Assembly: GCF_003576315.1 (NCBI RefSeq)
Contig: NZ_QWFZ01000020.1
Coordinates: forward strand, 186,001-250,000
Direction of reading: 5' to 3'
Source of the DNA: Henriciella mobilis
Lineage (GTDB): Bacteria > Pseudomonadota > Alphaproteobacteria > Caulobacterales > Hyphomonadaceae
Length of the DNA: 64,000 nucleotides
The position numbers and the translations under genes were made by a program. A model generated the notes under the pieces. That model saw only the letters and a list, made by a program, of their open reading frames with translations. It ran no database searches and had not been told where the DNA came from. This document shows, one piece after another, positions 7,920-15,686 of this stretch (position 1 is its first letter; every line of letters begins with the position of its first letter).

Positions 7920-10310
7920 TTAAAAATCGTTCCAGTCCTCATCGTCCACTGATGTGTCCGGCTCGAATTTCAGAGCGCTCGTCCCCCGTGAAGCAGGCTT
8001 CGGAGCGGCGGCGGGTGCCTGGCTCAGCTGGGTCTCAGCGAAGGCCTTCACCCGTTGCTGCTGCTCGCTGACCGCATTGACCGGCTTCTTGGTAACGGTT
8101 GGTGCCGGCGCGGCCATGGCCGTCTGGCCAGCGCGGTTGAACCGGAAGCGGGCCACGAACTGCATCAGCTTCTCGGCATCCTGGGTCAGCGCATGGCTTG
8201 CCGCGGTCGACTCCTCGACCATCGCTGCGTTGGATTGCGTGACCTGGTCGAGCTGGTTGACCGCGGTGTTGATCTCCGCAACGCCCGTCGACTGTTCCTG
8301 CGCGGCCGCTGAAATCGAGGCGACGGATTCGCTGACTTTCGCGACAGCCTCTACGATTTCCTTCAGCACCTTGCCGGTCTGGCCGACATTCTCGACGCCG
8401 TCCGACACATGGCTCGAACTCTGCGTGATGAGGTCCTTGATCTTCTTGGCGGCTTCCGAAGACCGTTGGGCCAGAGCCCGCACTTCAGATGCGACAACCG
8501 CAAACCCGCGGCCTGCATCGCCAGCCCGGGCCGCCTCAACGCCGGCATTCAGCGCCAGGAGGTTGGTCTGGAAGGCGATCTCGTCGATGACGCCAATAAT
8601 CTGGGCAATCTCATTGGACGAGGATTCGATGTTGCCCATGGCCGCCACGGCATCGTTGACGACCTTGTTGCTCGACTCCGCGCTGTTGCGGGCCGAGGAG
8701 ACAAGATCGAAAGCCTGCTTGGCGCTCGACGCGGTGGAGGATACGCTCGAGGTGATCTGCTCCAGCGCGGCTGCTGTTTCTTCCAGCGTAGCCGCCTGGC
8801 TTTCGGTGCGGCGCGACAGGTCGTCGGCTGCATGGCTGATTTCCCGGGCGCTGTCACCGATCTGGTTGGAACTCAGCACGACCGAGCTCAGCACCTCTTC
8901 GAGGTTGATCATGGTCGAGTTGAAGTCGCGGCGCAGCTGCTCATATTTCGGATGGAAGTCATTCTCGATGCGGTAGGTCAGGTCGCCGCCGGACAGTGAG
9001 CCGAGCGCCTCGCCGAGCGCCTCAACCGTCTTTGCCGTTTCCTGGTCCATCAGGTCAGCTTCAGCGAGCTTCTCCTTGAACGTATCGAGCGTCTTCGCCA
9101 TGTCGCCGATCTCATCCTGACGATCCGTATGCGGAATGGCGAGTTCGAACTTCTTGTTGGACACATCTTCCATGGCCTGGCGCACAGCTGTCAGCGGGCG
9201 CGTTACGCGGCGGGCCACCATGACCCCAAGCACGCCGAGCACCAGCGCCGTGATCCCTATCTGGATCATCATGTGATTGCCGACCGTTGCCGCCGGTGCG
9301 TTGATCTCAGCCTTGGTCTTGCTGGCGAGATAGGCCCAGCGCACACCTTCGAACTCGAAGGAATCGTAGGCTGTGAACGCGGCCCGCCCCGCAAGGTCGG
9401 GCGTCGCCATCACGCCGGACTGCCCGGCCAGCGCCTTGCGGACCGCTTCATTATCGACCCGGGTCGCCAGAATATCGTCCCCGCTGGTGAGCGGCGTGTC
9501 GTTGCGCATCAGAAAATCGCCGCCAACGATGACCGAAGAGCCGGTCTCACCGAGGTCTTCGGTGCGCGACACGAGTTCATTCATCCGGTCGATCGGCATC
9601 TGGTAGGCTAGCACGCCGATGAAGTTTCCGGCTTCATCGGTAATTGGCGTGGACAGGAAGCTGGCCGGGGCCCCATCGCTAGGCGCGTAAGGCTTGAAGT
9701 CGAGGAAAGCGAGATCACCACTCGACGCGTTTGAGCGCGCTTTGCTGAAGGCCTGTGACAGATCGGTCTCGGCCGCCGGCCCAGAAAGCGCATTCGATGC
9801 AAAATCAGCCTGCTTGGAAACCGAGTAGATGACGTTGCCACTACGGTCCATTAGCAGGATATCATAATAGCCCTTTTCTTCCAGAAGGCCCCGGAAGTAG
9901 GGGTGATAGTCGGCGTGGACGTCGCGATAGTTCACGGACTCGCCGGTTTCAGAGACCACAGTCGGCAATCCGGCGCCATCGCTCTCCGCGCTGGAATAGG
10001 CGCGCCGGAGGTCTTCGCCAGCACTCGCGCCGAGCCCGGCAAAGGCCTCGCTGAAACCGCCAATCGCTTCGCGGACGGTCGGGTTTTCGCTGTTTGCGCG
10101 AATATCGGCCTCGATCGATTCCAGCCACGCGCTGAGAGAATGCTCATGTGCTTTCAGGGTATGATGGAGCTGTTCCTTGGCTTGCTCACGGAACGTATTG
10201 TCAGCGCTCATATAGCCGAGCGCCGCCGTGATCGCGGCGGTCGAGACGCTGAAGGCGACAATCGTCATTGGAAGCGTTTGCGAGAGCTTCCGGTTAGCAA
10301 AGAGGTTCAT
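7920..10310 (-). CDS. Methyl-accepting chemotaxis protein with C-terminal docking pentapeptide
   Basis: A 796-residue transmembrane receptor: TM1 at ~15-32, a periplasmic double-Cache-like sensor (~35-340), TM2 at ~343-362, a HAMP domain, a second HAMP-like segment (~435-485), then the long MA coiled coil. The hairpin tip contains IAFQTNLLALNAGVEAARAG (Gly-Val in place of the usual Ala-Val). After a Pro/Ala-rich linker the protein ends in DEDWNDF; DWNDF fits the x-W-x-x-F pentapeptide that tethers CheR and CheB. I chose ATG 10310 because GGAG lies eight bases upstream and the hydrophobic N-terminus follows directly; upstream codons at 10352 and 10382 are less likely. Ligand unknown. Confidence 0.93.
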   Translation of the reverse strand: MNLFANRKLSQTLPMTIVAFSVSTAAITAALGYMSADNTFREQAKEQLHHTLKAHEHSLSAWLESIEADIRANSENPTVREAIGGFSEAFAGLGASAGEDLRRAYSSAESDGAGLPTVVSETGESVNYRDVHADYHPYFRGLLEEKGYYDILLMDRSGNVIYSVSKQADFASNALSGPAAETDLSQAFSKARSNASSGDLAFLDFKPYAPSDGAPASFLSTPITDEAGNFIGVLAYQMPIDRMNELVSRTEDLGETGSSVIVGGDFLMRNDTPLTSGDDILATRVDNEAVRKALAGQSGVMATPDLAGRAAFTAYDSFEFEGVRWAYLASKTKAEINAPAATVGNHMMIQIGITALVLGVLGVMVARRVTRPLTAVRQAMEDVSNKKFELAIPHTDRQDEIGDMAKTLDTFKEKLAEADLMDQETAKTVEALGEALGSLSGGDLTYRIENDFHPKYEQLRRDFNSTMINLEEVLSSVVLSSNQIGDSAREISHAADDLSRRTESQAATLEETAAALEQITSSVSSTASSAKQAFDLVSSARNSAESSNKVVNDAVAAMGNIESSSNEIAQIIGVIDEIAFQTNLLALNAGVEAARAGDAGRGFAVVASEVRALAQRSSEAAKKIKDLITQSSSHVSDGVENVGQTGKVLKEIVEAVAKVSESVASISAAAQEQSTGVAEINTAVNQLDQVTQSNAAMVEESTAASHALTQDAEKLMQFVARFRFNRAGQTAMAAPAPTVTKKPVNAVSEQQQRVKAFAETQLSQAPAAAPKPASRGTSALKFEPDTSVDDEDWNDF

Positions 10311-11452
10311 TTTTGTGGCTCCACGAAACGGAATGTATTTTGATTTTGGCATGCCTGGTTCACGGACGTCCCGACTGCACATCCTGCGGAGACCGTTTCG
10401 TTTTCTGGAACCAGATTAGGTTTGATAGCCGACCGAACGGGGGAAATTGGAGTGCCTTCACCTGCCTGAACGCACGCGTTTCCAGCGCCCCTATCACCGG
10501 TAGTTGAACTGCCAAGAAAAATCGCGACTAACGGCGTTGCCGCCTTCCGACCTTCTTGTGCGCAGTTCGTGTACATGGTGACGTTTTGCCTCCCCCCGGG
10601 TTGGTTGTCCGACTAGTCAGGGCTGGTTAAAAACTTGTTCACAACCAGTGTCTTGTTGCAGTCGCCCGCCCCGTCACACCGGCGCTTCAGGCGCAAGAAT
10701 CCCTCCGGCCCTTCACCAGCATGCCATCGTGCAGGAGAGCGCAAGAAAGAGAAATTTTCTGTAAGTGCTACAGAAGGAGCAGGCTTGCGGCGCAGCAGAA
10801 ACGCGGCGACGAGGCGCTTCGCAGGGACGTTCGCCTAATCCGGCACGGCGTGTGCAAAAAAATGTGTTCGCACTGAAAAAATGGCGCGGCGTGCAGACGT
10901 CTCGCGCCCCTCGATGATTCGTGCAGCACGTCGTCCCTTCAGCTTCAATACGCCGCTTGCAGAACCAAGGCCAGAGTCTTGAAACCTTAAGGGTAATATA
11001 TCTCTCTACCACTGGATGATCCGCTCCCGGGCGCGCGATGGTTCGAGCGGTGTTGGAGTCCCCACAGGCTAGCCAGTCCGGTCGGGGCGCAAGGCATGGC
11101 GGTGCTGCCTGGTGGCTGGCCCCGGATGGAGCCTGCGCCGGTCCGTATTCCGGTTGGCTTGGTCATCAGACTGGAATCATACCGCGGCGATACTGGAATC
11201 GGACTCTTTTCGTACTGCGGCTGGACCTGCCTTTGCCGGTCTCAAGCCAATCCGCCGAAGAAGGCCGGGACGTCAGCGCCATCCCGAGGCAAATCCGTTT
11301 CAGAGCAAGGGCCAAACCCTATGAGCCCGCTGCCTGTATTTCTGCCGCGAATGCAGGCACCGCCGCCCCCTGACACTTCGTCCATGCGGCGCAGCCGTTG
11401 CAAATGGTTCGGGGAGCCTCTTTATTCAAAGGCGTGCGCACAAGGACCAGCG
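10311..11452. other. Long intergenic region without a recognisable gene
   Basis: About 1.1 kb between the divergent mcp and a MarR-family gene. Open frames here (for example around 10635-10838, 10713-11012 and 11038-11373) have low-complexity or Arg/Pro-rich translations typical of G+C-rich noncoding DNA. The region contains an inverted repeat CTGGTT/AACCAG (10623-10628 and 10643-10648) and AT-rich patches near 10850-10880 and 10990-11005. It must include the mcp promoter, but I could not place it. A diverged gene remnant or a small RNA cannot be excluded. Confidence 0.5.
11398..11426 (+). promoter_or_regulatory. Candidate sigma70-type promoter of the MarR gene at 11453
   Basis: TTGCAA (11398-11403) and TTTATT (11421-11426) are separated by exactly 17 bases and lie 27 bases before the ATG, with an AAGGA ribosome-binding site between. 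The -35 region includes the 10-mer GTTGCAAATG (11397-11406), which is identical to part of the hpd operator palindrome. The promoter call is by consensus only. Confidence 0.4.
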
Positions 11453-11890
11453 ATGATCAAGAATCCGTTCGCCGACTATCCCGGCTACCTGCTCAGGCAT
11501 GCCAGTAACGCCAACCTCAATGCGATTTACGACCGGCTGCGTCCCCTGGACCTGCGCCTGGCGGAAGCGTCAGTCCTGCTGCTGATACAGGCTAATCCGG
11601 GTGTCACGCAGAGCGAAGCCTGTCAGACGCTCGGCATCGCCCGCGCCAATATGGCGCCGCTGGTCAGCCGGCTCGAAAGCAAGGACTTGGTCAGCCGCAC
11701 ACCGGTCGATGGCCGCTCCTACGGGCTCACTGTGTCACCTCAGGGCAAGGAAGTCGCCAAACGCGCGGACGCCGAATTGAAAGCGCACGAGAAAGAGCTG
11801 CTCGACGCCGTCCCGAAGGAGCTGAGGCAGTCATTTGTCGAGGCCCTCAGCTATATCGCCGCGTTCAACGCCGCCGAGCAGACTGAGTAG
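11453..11890 (+). CDS. MarR-family transcriptional regulator
   Basis: A 145-residue winged-helix protein. The recognition-helix region TQSEACQTLGIARANMAPLVSRLESKDLVSRTP and the wing DGRSYGLTVSPQGK are standard MarR features; the outer helices would form the dimer. I chose the ATG at 11453 because AAGGA lies nine bases upstream and the upstream in-frame sequence (from 11096) is not protein-like. The gene is convergent with the VOC gene at 11935. Its ligand and targets are unknown. It belongs to a different MarR branch from the regulator at 13905. Confidence 0.87.
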   Translation: MIKNPFADYPGYLLRHASNANLNAIYDRLRPLDLRLAEASVLLLIQANPGVTQSEACQTLGIARANMAPLVSRLESKDLVSRTPVDGRSYGLTVSPQGKEVAKRADAELKAHEKELLDAVPKELRQSFVEALSYIAAFNAAEQTE

Positions 11891-11934
11891 CGCGGACATA
11901 TCCGAAGGCTAATTTGTAGCGACCGGTTCAGGCG

Positions 11935-12495
11935 CTAGGCCGTCTCGTCGGCGATCTTCTCATGCAGCCAGGCCGCGTGGCGAGGCGCCTTTTTTGTGCG
12001 CGACCATTCCTCGAGCATGTCATGGGCGACCGATTTCAGCTGCGCCATCTGGTCCGGCGTGCCGATGTCGCAGGCGAGCTCCAGGCGGTGGCCGTTGGGA
12101 TCGAAGAAATAGATCGACTTGAAGATTCCGTGATGGGTCGGGCCGACAACGTCGAGCCCCATCTCCTCGGCCCGCGCCTTGGCATTCATGAGGTCGTCCA
12201 TCGTGGCGACCTTGAAGGCGATGTGCTGGACCCATTCCGGCGTGTTGCGGTCACGGTCCATCTCCGGCTTTGTCGGCAGCTCGAAGAAGGCGAGCACATT
12301 GCCATTCCCGGCATCGAGAAAGACGTGCATGTACGGGTCCGGCGCACCGGTCGAGGGAACCTTGTCTTCGGCAATAGCGAGCTGGAAGTCCATGCCAAGT
12401 ACCTTGTTGTAGAACTCGACCGTCTCCTTGGCATCCTTGCAGCGATAGGCGACGTGGTGGACGCCTTGAAGGTTCGGGATCGTTGCGGTGGTCAT
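11935..12495 (-). CDS. VOC-superfamily (glyoxalase/extradiol dioxygenase-like) protein
   Basis: A 186-residue protein with a single VOC domain in two beta-alpha-beta-beta-beta halves: GVHHVAYRCKDAKETVEFYNKVLGM and VQHIAFKVATMDDL...SIYFFDPNGHRLELA. Metal ligands of the fold are available (H near the N-terminus, H in the second half, E in HRLELA). The start at 12495 has GGAGG nine bases upstream; the longer upstream frame is not coding. It overlaps the preceding small membrane protein by ATGA and so belongs to the hpd operon, which suggests a step in aromatic amino-acid or related ring catabolism. The reaction cannot be named from sequence. Confidence 0.85.
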   Translation of the reverse strand: MTTATIPNLQGVHHVAYRCKDAKETVEFYNKVLGMDFQLAIAEDKVPSTGAPDPYMHVFLDAGNGNVLAFFELPTKPEMDRDRNTPEWVQHIAFKVATMDDLMNAKARAEEMGLDVVGPTHHGIFKSIYFFDPNGHRLELACDIGTPDQMAQLKSVAHDMLEEWSRTKKAPRHAAWLHEKIADETA

Positions 12496-12722
12496 TTGAA
12501 CGTATCCTCCGTTTTTTCTTTCTGGAGAGCTTTTGACGGGAACAGAAGGTTCCCGACAAACGCTCCGAGCCCGCCGCCTGCCGCGCCTGATGCCGTGGCT
12601 GCCGCGATAGCCGCACCGCCCTCCAGATCCAAAAATACGCGGTTGATCGCGATGCCCGCCGAAATGCCAAGGATAAGGCATATTCGGGCACCCCAGCTCT
12701 GCTGCGGTCGTTCCGTGCTCAA
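12492..12722 (-). CDS. Small glycine-rich membrane protein in the hpd operon
   Basis: A 76-residue protein with two hydrophobic stretches (~11-30 and ~36-60) rich in Gly and Ala (GGAAIAAATASGAAGGGLGAF), ending in a charged tail. No family is recognised. It is probably real: it starts at TTG one base after the hpd stop, with GAGGA just upstream inside the end of hpd, and its stop overlaps the start of the VOC gene as ATGA. Its presence in this operon suggests a membrane role linked to aromatic compound metabolism, for example uptake, but nothing in the sequence shows this. Confidence 0.6.
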   Translation of the reverse strand: MSTERPQQSWGARICLILGISAGIAINRVFLDLEGGAAIAAATASGAAGGGLGAFVGNLLFPSKALQKEKTEDTFK

Positions 12723-12723
12723 T

Positions 12724-13824
12724 TTATGCGTCCTCTTCCACCTTCAGCGCGCCGCGCTTGATCTGGTCACGTTCCATGCTTTCGAACAAGGCCTTGAAGT
12801 TGCCTTCGCCGAAGCCCTGCTTGTAGTCGCCCTTGCGCTGGATAAACTCGAAGAAGACCGGGCCAATCTGCGGTTCTGCGAAGATTTGGAAGAGGAGGCG
12901 CGGTTCGCCGCCTTCGGTCGTGCCGTCGAGCAGGAGGCCGCGCGTGCGGAGCGCATTCTCGTCCTCGCCATGACCCGGCAGGCGCTCGTTCAGCATTTCG
13001 TAATAGGTGTCCGGTGGCGGCGTCATCATGGGCACGCCGCGCGCTTTCAGCTTGTCATAGGCGGCAACGAGGTCGTCACAGATCAGCGCGATGTGCTGAA
13101 TGCCTTCGCCATTATACTCACGCAGGAATTCCTCGATCTGCCCTTTACCGCCTTCGGCTTCTTCGTTGAGCGGGATACGGATCTTGCCGTCAGGCGCTGT
13201 GAGTGCCTGGGAGGTCAGGCCGGTATACTCACCCTTGATATCGAAATAGCGGATCTCACGGAAATTGAAGAGCTTCTCATAGAAGTCCGCCCAGTACTTC
13301 ATCCGGCCCTTGTAGACATTATGCGTCAGGTGATCGACGAGCTTGAAGCCACAGCCTTCGGGGAATTTCTCGACGCCCGGCAGGTATTCGAAATCGATGT
13401 CATAGATGGAGAGGCCGCCCTCGCCATCATCGTAGCGGTCGATGAGATAAATGAGCGAATGGCCGATGCCGCGGATCGCTGGAAGCTTAAGCTCCATCGG
13501 GCCGGCTGGCACATCGCAAGGCTCGGCATCATTCGCGAGGAGATGATCATAGGCCGCCTTCGCGTCGCGCACGCGGAAACCCATCCCGCAGGCGCTGGCG
13601 CCATGCTCCTTGGCGAAATAGTAGGCCGGCGAGCCCTTCTCGTAATTGGTGATCAGGTTGATGCCGCCCTGACGCCAAAGCTCGACATCCTTGGAGCGGT
13701 GGCGGGCGACCTTCGTGAAGCCCATCGCTTCGAAAACCGGTTCCAGCTGGCCCTTCTCAGGCGCAGAAAACTCGATGAATTCAAAGCCGTCCAGACCGGC
13801 CGGATTTTCAAACAGGTCCGCCAT
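12724..13824 (-). CDS. hpd: 4-hydroxyphenylpyruvate dioxygenase
   Basis: A 366-residue two-VOC-domain Fe(II) dioxygenase that converts 4-hydroxyphenylpyruvate to homogentisate in tyrosine catabolism. Conserved elements include [14 protein letters not shown] at the N-terminus, [10 protein letters not shown]-type sequence ([14 protein letters not shown]) with the first His ligand, [19 protein letters not shown] with the second, and the C-terminal [24 protein letters not shown] with the Glu ligand, then [15 protein letters not shown]. The start at 13824 is supported by AGGAGG; upstream in-frame codons are not. It leads an operon with the small membrane protein and VOC gene and is divergent from a MarR gene. 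Homogentisate dioxygenase is not in this window. Confidence 0.96.
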   Translation of the reverse strand: MADLFENPAGLDGFEFIEFSAPEKGQLEPVFEAMGFTKVARHRSKDVELWRQGGINLITNYEKGSPAYYFAKEHGASACGMGFRVRDAKAAYDHLLANDAEPCDVPAGPMELKLPAIRGIGHSLIYLIDRYDDGEGGLSIYDIDFEYLPGVEKFPEGCGFKLVDHLTHNVYKGRMKYWADFYEKLFNFREIRYFDIKGEYTGLTSQALTAPDGKIRIPLNEEAEGGKGQIEEFLREYNGEGIQHIALICDDLVAAYDKLKARGVPMMTPPPDTYYEMLNERLPGHGEDENALRTRGLLLDGTTEGGEPRLLFQIFAEPQIGPVFFEFIQRKGDYKQGFGEGNFKALFESMERDQIKRGALKVEEDA

Positions 13825-13855
13825 GTGCTTAATCCTCCTGTGAATGACCCGACTC

Positions 13856-13883
13856 ATAATAGTTGCATTTGCAACTAAATCAA
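13856..13883 (-). promoter_or_regulatory. hpd promoter with palindromic MarR-type operator in its spacer
   Basis: On the minus strand TTGATT (13883-13878) is a -35 element and TATTAT (13861-13856) a -10 element, 16 bases apart. The spacer is filled by a perfect 8-bp inverted repeat with two central bases, TAGTTGCA-TT-TGCAACTA (13860-13877). Such placement would block RNA polymerase when a repressor binds. The obvious candidate is the divergently encoded MarR protein at 13905, whose own start is 28 bases away, so autoregulation is likely too. Confidence 0.75.
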
Positions 13884-13904
13884 GTTCCGGAGCGTGGAGA
13901 CAGC

Positions 13905-14393
13905 ATGACGAAATCGGCCGACCATCCGCAGGAGACCCTCAGACTCGATGGATTCCTGCCCTACCGGCTGTCGGTGCTGTCGAATGCCGTCTCACGCAAG
14001 ATCGCCGACATGTATGAGCGCGAGTTCGATATATCGATCTGGCAATGGCGCATCATCGCCGTGCTCGGCGAAAGCGACGGGCTGACCTCAACTGAGGTGG
14101 CCAATCGTACCCTGATGGACAAGCCCGCCGTCAGCCGGGCCGCCGCCAGCCTGACAGAGCGCAACATCATCTCGCGCAAGTCCGACGATGCCGACCGGCG
14201 CAAGGCCGAGTTGCGCCTGACTGACAAGGGCCGCGAAATCTATGCAGCGATCAAGCCCCGTGCCCTGGCCTATGAGCGCGAGCTGCTGGCGTCCCTGTCA
14301 CCCGAAGAATCCCGCATGCTTCACGGCTTGCTAACCCGGCTTTCGCACATTGCCTCACCGGACCGGAACCTCTGGTCCGAGACAGGCGAATAA
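13905..14393 (+). CDS. MarR-family regulator divergent from hpd
   Basis: A 162-residue MarR winged-helix protein: [41 protein letters not shown] is the HTH, followed by the wing [21 protein letters not shown]. The ATG at 13905 has GGAG seven bases upstream; the longer frame from 13863 runs through the operator and is rejected. It shares an 80-base promoter region with hpd that holds a perfect palindrome, so it very probably represses hpd and itself and responds to an aromatic intermediate. The ligand is inferred, not shown. Confidence 0.9.
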   Translation: MTKSADHPQETLRLDGFLPYRLSVLSNAVSRKIADMYEREFDISIWQWRIIAVLGESDGLTSTEVANRTLMDKPAVSRAAASLTERNIISRKSDDADRRKAELRLTDKGREIYAAIKPRALAYERELLASLSPEESRMLHGLLTRLSHIASPDRNLWSETGE

Positions 14394-14425
14394 CGCGATT
14401 GGCATAAGCCAGGGGACCGATAGCC

Positions 14426-15493
14426 ATGCAGGCCGCGCTCGACATCTATTTCGACAGTATCCGCAGCAAGCGCCCGGAATTCGAGCCGGCCATCGCTGTG
14501 TGGCGCGACGTCCTGCAGCCGCAGCTGGAGCGCATGGAGGAAGAGCGCAAGGCGGTGATCGGCAAGGCCATCAAGCGGACGGCCATCGTCGGCTCGATTG
14601 CGCTGCTGTCGGTCATCGCGCTGACCTGGGTACTCGGCTTCCAGGTCATGTTCCCGTTCGGCATCTTTGCCGGGATCGTCCTGACCGTACTGGCTTCTGC
14701 TGCCGTCTGGATTCCCGTTTTCTCGATGAAGTCCCAGACCAAGCAGCTCGTCGTTGGCGCTGCCTGCGAATGCTTCGGCTTCAACTATGACACCATGCAT
14801 CCTGACCTTAGCGGAATTTCCGGCTTCTCGAGCCTCGGCAACTGGGTGAAATCGCAGGCGGGCAACCTCAAGGAATTGAACGAACCGCCGACACCAGCCT
14901 TCGAGCGGCTGAAAGCCTATGCCCTGCTGCCATCCTATGACAGCCGCAAATTCGAGGACCTGATATCGGGCACGCGGGCCGAAGCCGACTTCACCATGGT
15001 CGAGTGCAAGCTCACCGAACAGCAGGGATCGGGCAAGAACCGCCGCACTGTCACCAAGTTCCAGGGGCTTCTTTTCAATATCGACTATCCCGAACCCTTC
15101 CTCGGCCGGACAATCATCGCCCGTGACAAGTGGTGGAAGCGCGGCAAGGGAGCCAGTGACCTGCAGCGGGTCGACCTCGTCTCCAAGGAGCTTGAGGACG
15201 CCTTCACCGTTCACTCGACCGACCAGGTCGAAGCGCGGACCCTTCTGACGCCCGACCGGATGGAGCGTTTGATCGCGCTGGAGCGCCATTTCCAGGGCGG
15301 CAAGCTGCGCGGCATTTTCGAAGACGGGCACATGACGATCGCGCTTGAGGCTGGAAACCAGTTCGAGGCGGGCTCGATCTTCAAGCCGCTGGTCGACCCC
15401 GACCGGTTCATCCAGACCCTGACCGAAATCGGGCTGGTCTGCGACATGATCGACGGCTTCCTGACCCGAGAGTGGTACAAGGACCGGATCTAG
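14426..15493 (+). CDS. DUF3137-family membrane protein
   Basis: A 355-residue protein with two adjacent membrane helices near the N-terminus (~50-70 and ~74-96) after a charged amphipathic segment (EEERKAVIGKAIKRTAIVG). The long soluble C-terminal part contains the conserved EADFTMVECKLTE, FQGLLFNIDYPEPF and LEDAFTVHSTDQVEARTLLTPDRMERL blocks. This matches the DUF3137 family (galanin-like in older annotation), whose function is unknown. The start has a reasonable GGGG-type site. It follows the MarR gene by 32 bases on the same strand but no functional link is evident. Confidence 0.82.
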   Translation: MQAALDIYFDSIRSKRPEFEPAIAVWRDVLQPQLERMEEERKAVIGKAIKRTAIVGSIALLSVIALTWVLGFQVMFPFGIFAGIVLTVLASAAVWIPVFSMKSQTKQLVVGAACECFGFNYDTMHPDLSGISGFSSLGNWVKSQAGNLKELNEPPTPAFERLKAYALLPSYDSRKFEDLISGTRAEADFTMVECKLTEQQGSGKNRRTVTKFQGLLFNIDYPEPFLGRTIIARDKWWKRGKGASDLQRVDLVSKELEDAFTVHSTDQVEARTLLTPDRMERLIALERHFQGGKLRGIFEDGHMTIALEAGNQFEAGSIFKPLVDPDRFIQTLTEIGLVCDMIDGFLTREWYKDRI

Positions 15494-15686
15494 GCAGCAC
15501 CTTGGCGGCCAATACGCCTGCAAAATCGCCCGTCTGTTGCCATCATTGCCAATCCGGCACGCCCGACACGCCCACTCGATCGATGCAGGAACGGCCGATC
15601 CATAAAATTTCACCGATCGGCGAAACCCGATATTGAGCCTGTTCTGGCATGAAGCGGGGACGCAACCTCAGGCAGGTCCTCACCGC

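Noticed and set aside
11096-11452. Upstream extension of the MarR gene by 119 codons
   Set aside because: The extension is Pro/Arg-rich with no domain, while the ATG at 11453 has a good ribosome-binding site and begins the conserved MarR helix.
11962-13878. 638-codon open frame on the plus strand
   Set aside because: It is antisense to hpd, the small membrane gene and the VOC gene. Its translation has no domain and the reverse-strand proteins are clearly conserved; long antisense frames are common at this G+C content.
14321-15613. 430-codon open frame on the minus strand
   Set aside because: Shadow of the DUF3137 gene on the plus strand, which has a start site, membrane helices and family motifs.
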